DNA from: Promethearchaeota archaeon
GTDB taxonomy: Archaea > Asgardarchaeota > Lokiarchaeia > Sigynarchaeales > MK-D1
DNA: 10,070 nt
Assembly (NCBI GenBank): GCA_016839385.1
Contig: JAEOUK010000465.1
Coordinates: 1 to 10,070, forward strand
Direction of reading: 5' to 3'
The notes under the pieces are model-generated. The model saw nothing but the letters and a program-made list of their open reading frames with translations, was not told the DNA's origin and ran no database searches. The first letter of the stretch is position 1; each line of letters opens with the position of its first letter. Shown here in pieces: positions 6,561 through 10,070 of the stretch. Made by a program: the position numbers and the translations under genes.

Positions 6561-7859
6561 ATGTCGATGACTCAAAGGATTATTGGAACTCATATAGTAA
6601 AGGATAACAAGAAACACTCTCGGATTCCTGAAATTGGGGAGATTGTAGAAGTTGATGTAGATACAATTATGGTCCACGAGCAACTAGGTGGCAGAATCGC
6701 CCCAGAATATTCAAAATTAGGACTCGACTACGTTGTCCATCCTGACCGTGTAGTGTTTATTCTCGATCATTGGGTACCCTCTCCTTCAGTATCGGCATCC
6801 AATATGCATATTCGAGCCAAGAATTTCGCAAAAAAATACAAATTTCAACACATTTTGGGTGAAAATAAAGGTATTTGTCATACAGTCCTTCCTGAACAAG
6901 GTTTTATTTCACCTGGTAGTATAGTTATCGGATCCGATAGTCATAGTACTACATATGGTGCCTATAATTGCTTTTCCACTGGTGTTGGAGCAACAGACAT
7001 CTGTAATCTTTTTGCTACGGGTAAATTGTGGTTCAAAGTTCCAGAACCAATATATTTTCATATTGAACAATCTAAGTTTTCCAAAGGAGTTTATGCTAAA
7101 GATCTTGCATTAACTTTACTAAGAAATTATAGTGTTGACGATTTAAACTATAAATCCATGGAATATTTTGGTCCAGGATTATCTGCTCTAACAATGTCTT
7201 CGAGAACCACACTGACTAATATGAGTACTGAGATGGGTGCTAAAAATGCAATTTTCGAATTTGATTCGGTAACAGAAAATTGGTTTTTAAATAATCCTCA
7301 TTATATCGCTCGTTCAGGCAAAAACTTCCAAGCAGTCAATTTGGAGGGAAAGATGGGGAAAGATCCTGAATATCTCAACCTCTCTAATATTCAACCAATG
7401 CTTGCAAAACCATATAGTCCAAATAATGTTGTCGAGCTTCAAGCATGCAGTGGAATTGAAATAGATCAAGGGTTTATTGGTAGCTGTACTAATGGAAGTT
7501 TAGAAGATCTTCGAATAGCAGCATCAATACTAAAAGGGCAGAAAATTCATTCTAATACCCGATGTATAATTATTCCAGCATCAACTGAAATTTATATGCA
7601 AGCAATAAAAGAAGGATTAATAGAGATATTTCTAAAAGCTGGTTGTGTAGTCGGTCCGTCCACCTGTGGTCCATGTTTTGGAGGACACATGGGTGTTTTG
7701 GGTGATGAAGAAATCGCAATCAGTTCAACTAATAGAAATTATCGAGGACGAATGGGAAGTTATGAATCTCAAGTGTACCTTGCATCTCCTGCATCAGTGG
7801 CTGCTTCTGTAATTAACGGAAAAATTACATCTCCAATCGAATTTTTAGGAGGTCAATAA
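6561..7859 (+). CDS. leuC: 3-isopropylmalate/homoaconitate-type dehydratase, large subunit
   Basis: This is the iron-sulfur large subunit of an aconitase-superfamily hydro-lyase that isomerises 2- to 3-hydroxy acids such as isopropylmalate, citramalate or homocitrate derivatives. The 432 residues include DHWVP (69-73), GICHTVLPEQG (104-114), GSDSHSTTYGA (124-134) and the [4Fe-4S] ligands C309 (GSCTNGS), C369 and C372 (STCGPC). NRNYRGRMGS (391-400) and the YLASPASVAAS ending are also family signatures. All catalytic landmarks appear intact. The family is the short archaeal two-subunit form, in which the partner subunit sets specificity, so the symbol leuC is provisional. The start ATG at 6561 has no Shine-Dalgarno but a TATTTA box about 26 bp upstream; an in-frame ATG two codons later is an alternative. 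The small-subunit gene follows directly. Confidence 0.95.
   Translation: MSMTQRIIGTHIVKDNKKHSRIPEIGEIVEVDVDTIMVHEQLGGRIAPEYSKLGLDYVVHPDRVVFILDHWVPSPSVSASNMHIRAKNFAKKYKFQHILGENKGICHTVLPEQGFISPGSIVIGSDSHSTTYGAYNCFSTGVGATDICNLFATGKLWFKVPEPIYFHIEQSKFSKGVYAKDLALTLLRNYSVDDLNYKSMEYFGPGLSALTMSSRTTLTNMSTEMGAKNAIFEFDSVTENWFLNNPHYIARSGKNFQAVNLEGKMGKDPEYLNLSNIQPMLAKPYSPNNVVELQACSGIEIDQGFIGSCTNGSLEDLRIAASILKGQKIHSNTRCIIIPASTEIYMQAIKEGLIEIFLKAGCVVGPSTCGPCFGGHMGVLGDEEIAISSTNRNYRGRMGSYESQVYLASPASVAASVINGKITSPIEFLGGQ
7848..7852 (+). promoter_or_regulatory. Shine-Dalgarno for the TTG-started small-subunit gene
   Basis: GGAGG lies within the last codons of the large-subunit gene, seven nt before TTG 7860. It fixes a non-ATG start that abuts the previous stop codon. 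Confidence 0.75.
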
Positions 7860-8360
7860 TTGATAAAATTAAAAGGAAAAGCCTGGATTTTTGGAGACTC
7901 TATAGATACCGATGTGATAATACCACATAATTACTTAACTACATTTAATCCAGAAGAGCTTGTAATCCATGCATTCGAGAGTATTTATGATAATTTCTAT
8001 CAACAAGCCAAACCGGGAGACATAATAGTAGCAGGGAAGAATTTTGGAACAGGATCCTCGCGAGAGGAAGCTGTGTATGTTTTGAAACAAATTGGTATTC
8101 AAGTAGTTATCGCTGATTCCATAGCTCGAATCTATTTCCGTAATTTAATTAATTTAGGAATTTATGCAATTCAAATTGATGGTATCTCAAGAAAAGTCAA
8201 AAATGGAGATGAATTATGTGTTGATTGTGAAAAAGGAATTATAATCAATATGACTTCATCTCAAGAATATAGATTTCAGCCTTTTTCAAAATATATCTTA
8301 AATTTAGTAAAAATCGGTGGAACAATCAATTATATTCGCAATCAATTAGGGAAACATTAA
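7860..8360 (+). CDS. leuD: 3-isopropylmalate/homoaconitate-type dehydratase, small subunit
   Basis: This 166-residue swivel-domain subunit completes the active site of the large subunit encoded just upstream. GDSIDTDVIIP (12-22), the specificity loop NYLTTFNPEEL (24-34), AGKNFGTGSSREEA (58-71, with the Ser-Arg active-site pair) and IARIYFRNLINLG are clear. The first codon is TTG at 7860, immediately after the TAA of the large-subunit gene; GGAGG at 7848-7852, inside the end of that gene, is seven nt away, supporting this start and tight coupling. The loop YLTT differs from the YLRT of Methanocaldococcus homoaconitase and the YLVY of its isopropylmalate isomerase (from memory), so the substrate remains open. 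The last 15 bp overlap the end of the convergent HD-domain gene. Confidence 0.94.
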   Translation: MIKLKGKAWIFGDSIDTDVIIPHNYLTTFNPEELVIHAFESIYDNFYQQAKPGDIIVAGKNFGTGSSREEAVYVLKQIGIQVVIADSIARIYFRNLINLGIYAIQIDGISRKVKNGDELCVDCEKGIIINMTSSQEYRFQPFSKYILNLVKIGGTINYIRNQLGKH

Positions 8361-8921
8361 TTTATAGAGAAATATCTCTAAATCCTCTACACGCTTTTTA
8401 GAGCGTAATAAAAATTCATTTTCACCATATCGTGCAAACCAGTTTCTAAATCTTTGTTCAATAGAGACCTTTTTCACTCCAATGAAGTATTTATCTGCTA
8501 AACAGACAATTTTTTCTTCGATAGTTTCTGGAAGATAATTCTTTTCGGGAAGTCCAAATTCCTTTGCTTCGTCTTTGGAAATTCCTCCTAATATATGAGT
8601 TTCAGCGATTCTGGCTAACTGTTCACTAAATTTTAATTCCTCTCGAATGATTTGTCCTCCAATTACCGCATGATCATAGTCATGAGAACGAACTCGTCCG
8701 ATATCATGTAAAATTGCTCCGATTCTCACTAGTTTTATATTTATCGGAATAACACTGATTTGTGTAGCAATTTTTATAGCTTTGCGTGAGACAGCTAATA
8801 CATGATTGATGATATTTTTTGTTAGATTCATCTTTTGCAATATGCTAATAGCTTCAGTCTTCGAGGGTATATATCCTGTAACTGCATTTTGGTTGATATC
8901 ATCATCTTCAAAATAATGCAT
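8346..8921 (-). CDS. HD-domain (HDIG) metal-dependent phosphohydrolase, TIGR00295-like
   Basis: A 191-residue cytoplasmic HD-superfamily protein, probably a phosphohydrolase or phosphodiesterase of unknown substrate. Metal ligands of the HD fold can be placed: H40 (NIINHVLAV), the H72-D73 pair in AILHDIGR, H84 and H109 (ETHILGG), and D143 (CLADKYF). The pattern IPSKTEA, HDIGR, DHAVIG, GGISKDEAKEFGLP, NYLPETIEEKI matches, from memory, the archaeal family TIGR00295. The first 17 residues are acidic and outside the family core. The ATG at 8921 has GGAG six nt upstream. The gene overlaps the end of the dehydratase small subunit by 15 bp and lies 115 bp after dinB on the same strand; neither neighbour indicates a pathway. 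Confidence 0.88.
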   Translation of the reverse strand: MHYFEDDDINQNAVTGYIPSKTEAISILQKMNLTKNIINHVLAVSRKAIKIATQISVIPINIKLVRIGAILHDIGRVRSHDYDHAVIGGQIIREELKFSEQLARIAETHILGGISKDEAKEFGLPEKNYLPETIEEKIVCLADKYFIGVKKVSIEQRFRNWFARYGENEFLLRSKKRVEDLEIFLYKLMFP

Positions 8922-8996
8922 TATGATCTCCGTACCTTATTCGTCGTTTGGGAAAAATAAAATTCTTTTCATCAAATCGTGCATTTTTCATGAAAT

Positions 8997-9031
8997 TCTC
9001 TAATACTCATCAATATTTCATACATTAGAGA
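8997..9031. repeat. 8-bp inverted repeat in the dinB-HD gap
   Basis: TCTCTAAT (8997-9004) and ATTAGAGA (9024-9031) are perfect inverted arms around a 19-nt loop, just after dinB on the minus strand. On the plus strand the arm runs into a T6 tract. It may help end dinB transcription or bind a regulator. Confidence 0.35.
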
Positions 9032-9048
9032 TTTTTTCATAAAAAATC
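9030..9048 (-). terminator. A/T hairpin across the dinB stop codon
   Basis: GATTTTTT-CAT-AAAAAATC (plus strand) is a perfect 8-bp inverted repeat with a 3-nt loop that overlaps the dinB stop codon (9037-9039). On the minus strand it gives a T6 run at the very end of the gene, a possible termination signal. Being nearly all A/T it could also arise by chance. Confidence 0.3.
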
Positions 9049-10070
9049 GGTAATTAGTTTTTGAATATGGGTAGTATCTTTCTCCAAATTAGAAAATCTA
9101 ACACCAATGAGACGAACTTTTCGTTTATCATCAAAAAAATCACCATATAAATCCTTTAATTCTTCAAAAGCTCGTTTCTCATCTCTAAAAGATGTTTTCA
9201 TAGTCTTTGAACGTGTATATGTAATAAATCCAGTTAATCGGATTTTTAAAGTGATAGTGTTATATCGATATTTCTGTTCTTTTAGCATTGTGTGGATTCG
9301 ATTATTTAGCTCATTAATTTTTAAAAGAATATTTTCTTTACTGGATTCATCTTCCATAAATGTACGCTCTTTTCCGAGACTCTTTCTGTTATAACTCTCA
9401 CTTACTGGTCTTGAATCCAATCCATTAATCACATTCCAGATCCAAATTCCTTGAGATCCATATATATGGACTAATTTACTCAACCCTATATGATATAAAT
9501 CTTGAATTATGAAAATCCCCTTTCGATGAAAATAGAGTTTAGATTTTTTTCCAATTCCTGGAATTTTCGTAATTTCCATAGGTCCCAAGAAATTCTGGAT
9601 TGTATTAGGTTCAACGATTGTAATCCCATTAGGTTTATTATAATCAGAAGCAATTTTTGCAATTGATTTAGTTATTGAACAACCTATAGAACATGTAATT
9701 CCTACAGAATTTTTAATTTTCAGTTGTATATCTTTAGCGATTTTCATTGCAGACTGATAGCTATGACAAATATCCGTGAAGTCTAAATAAGCCTCATCTA
9801 TGCTTGCTTGTTGAAAATCTACCTTATATGAGCGGAGTATTTGCATCACTGATTCAGATGCTTCATGGTATTTTTCATAATTACCATGTAGGTAAACTCC
9901 ATGAGGACATAATTTATACGCTTGAGAGATTGGCATAGCACTATGTAATCCAAATTTACGTGCTTCATAGGAGCATGTAGTTACCACACCCCTCCCCTTT
10001 CCTTTTTTTGGGTCTGCTCCAATTATTACCGGTTTACTAATCAGGGAAGGATTATCACGAATTTCGATTG
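9037..10070 (-). CDS. dinB: DNA polymerase IV, Y-family (5' truncated by window edge)
   Basis: A translesion DNA polymerase that copies past damaged bases. The frame stays open to the right window edge: upstream of an in-frame GTG at 9987, the residues IEIRDNPSLISKPVIIGADPKKGKG are DinB sequence, so that GTG is internal. Only about a dozen N-terminal residues, including the first catalytic Asp motif (DxDxFFA), should be missing. Numbered from GTG 9987, CSYEARKFG (5-13) is the fingers motif, SIDEAYLD (62-69) the catalytic acidic motif, GITCSIGCSITKSIAKIAS (96-114) the palm, IPGIGKKS (142-149) the helix-hairpin-helix, and RKSLGKERTF (201-210) opens the little-finger domain. The C-terminus QKLITDFL fits a PCNA-interacting peptide. 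No paralog or mutasome genes are adjacent. Confidence 0.96.
   Translation of the reverse strand, partial: IEIRDNPSLISKPVIIGADPKKGKGRGVVTTCSYEARKFGLHSAMPISQAYKLCPHGVYLHGNYEKYHEASESVMQILRSYKVDFQQASIDEAYLDFTDICHSYQSAMKIAKDIQLKIKNSVGITCSIGCSITKSIAKIASDYNKPNGITIVEPNTIQNFLGPMEITKIPGIGKKSKLYFHRKGIFIIQDLYHIGLSKLVHIYGSQGIWIWNVINGLDSRPVSESYNRKSLGKERTFMEDESSKENILLKINELNNRIHTMLKEQKYRYNTITLKIRLTGFITYTRSKTMKTSFRDEKRAFEELKDLYGDFFDDKRKVRLIGVRFSNLEKDTTHIQKLITDFL

Noticed and set aside
8966..9031. Possible box C/D guide RNA: TTGATGA occurs twice on the minus strand
   Set aside because: No CTGA D or D' box is present between or beside them, so the required box pairing is missing.
9107..9394. Open frame of 95 codons on the plus strand
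   Set aside because: It is antisense to dinB, whose motifs are unambiguous; the Ser/Phe/Arg-rich product looks like a shadow.
9985..9987. GTG as the start of dinB
   Set aside because: Family sequence (EIRDNPSLISKPVIIGADP) continues in frame upstream to the window edge, so it is an internal valine.

Overview
The window reads as AT-rich archaeal chromosomal DNA. The archaeal signs are a DRG-type GTPase with a C-terminal TGS domain, an HDIG phosphohydrolase resembling an archaeal family, a two-subunit isopropylmalate/homoaconitate-type dehydratase, a type I dehydroquinate dehydratase, and a DinB polymerase ending in a probable PCNA-binding motif. Several start sites also have a TATA-like box about 26 bp upstream and no Shine-Dalgarno sequence. 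An Asgard-type (Lokiarchaeia-like) origin is plausible from the mix of eukaryote-like DRG, bacterial-style zinc adenylate kinase and low GC, but this is inference.

Layout. Positions 1-776 (+) hold a 5'-truncated aroE (shikimate dehydrogenase). Its end overlaps the end of a convergent DRG GTPase gene (760-1890, -). Next come aroD (1956-2645, -, start revised here) and a class I/II PLP aminotransferase (2668-3990, -), 22 bp apart and probably co-transcribed. Adenylate kinase adk (4112-4768, -) follows. From a divergent promoter region (4769-4884) the plus strand carries two translationally coupled paralogous membrane proteins with left-handed beta-helix (hexapeptide acyltransferase-like) domains (4885-5712 and 5709-6515). 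They are followed by the large and small subunits of an aconitase-family dehydratase (6561-7859 and 7860-8360). On the minus strand are an HD-domain phosphohydrolase (8346-8921), whose end overlaps that of the small subunit, and a 5'-truncated dinB (9037 to the right edge).

Functionally, aroE and aroD are consecutive shikimate-pathway steps, and the aminotransferase may act at the end of aromatic amino acid synthesis or in a related transamination. The dehydratase pair probably serves leucine, 2-oxoacid chain-extension or related branched-chain synthesis; its small-subunit specificity loop (YLTT) does not match the two archetypes I know. The rest is housekeeping: DRG (ribosome-associated GTPase), Adk (nucleotide balance), DinB (lesion bypass) and an HD hydrolase of unknown substrate.

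The least explained element is the pair of membrane-anchored beta-helix proteins. Their promoter carries a perfect 16-bp palindrome just upstream of a TATA-like box. No RNA genes, CRISPR arrays, insertion sequences or phage genes were seen.
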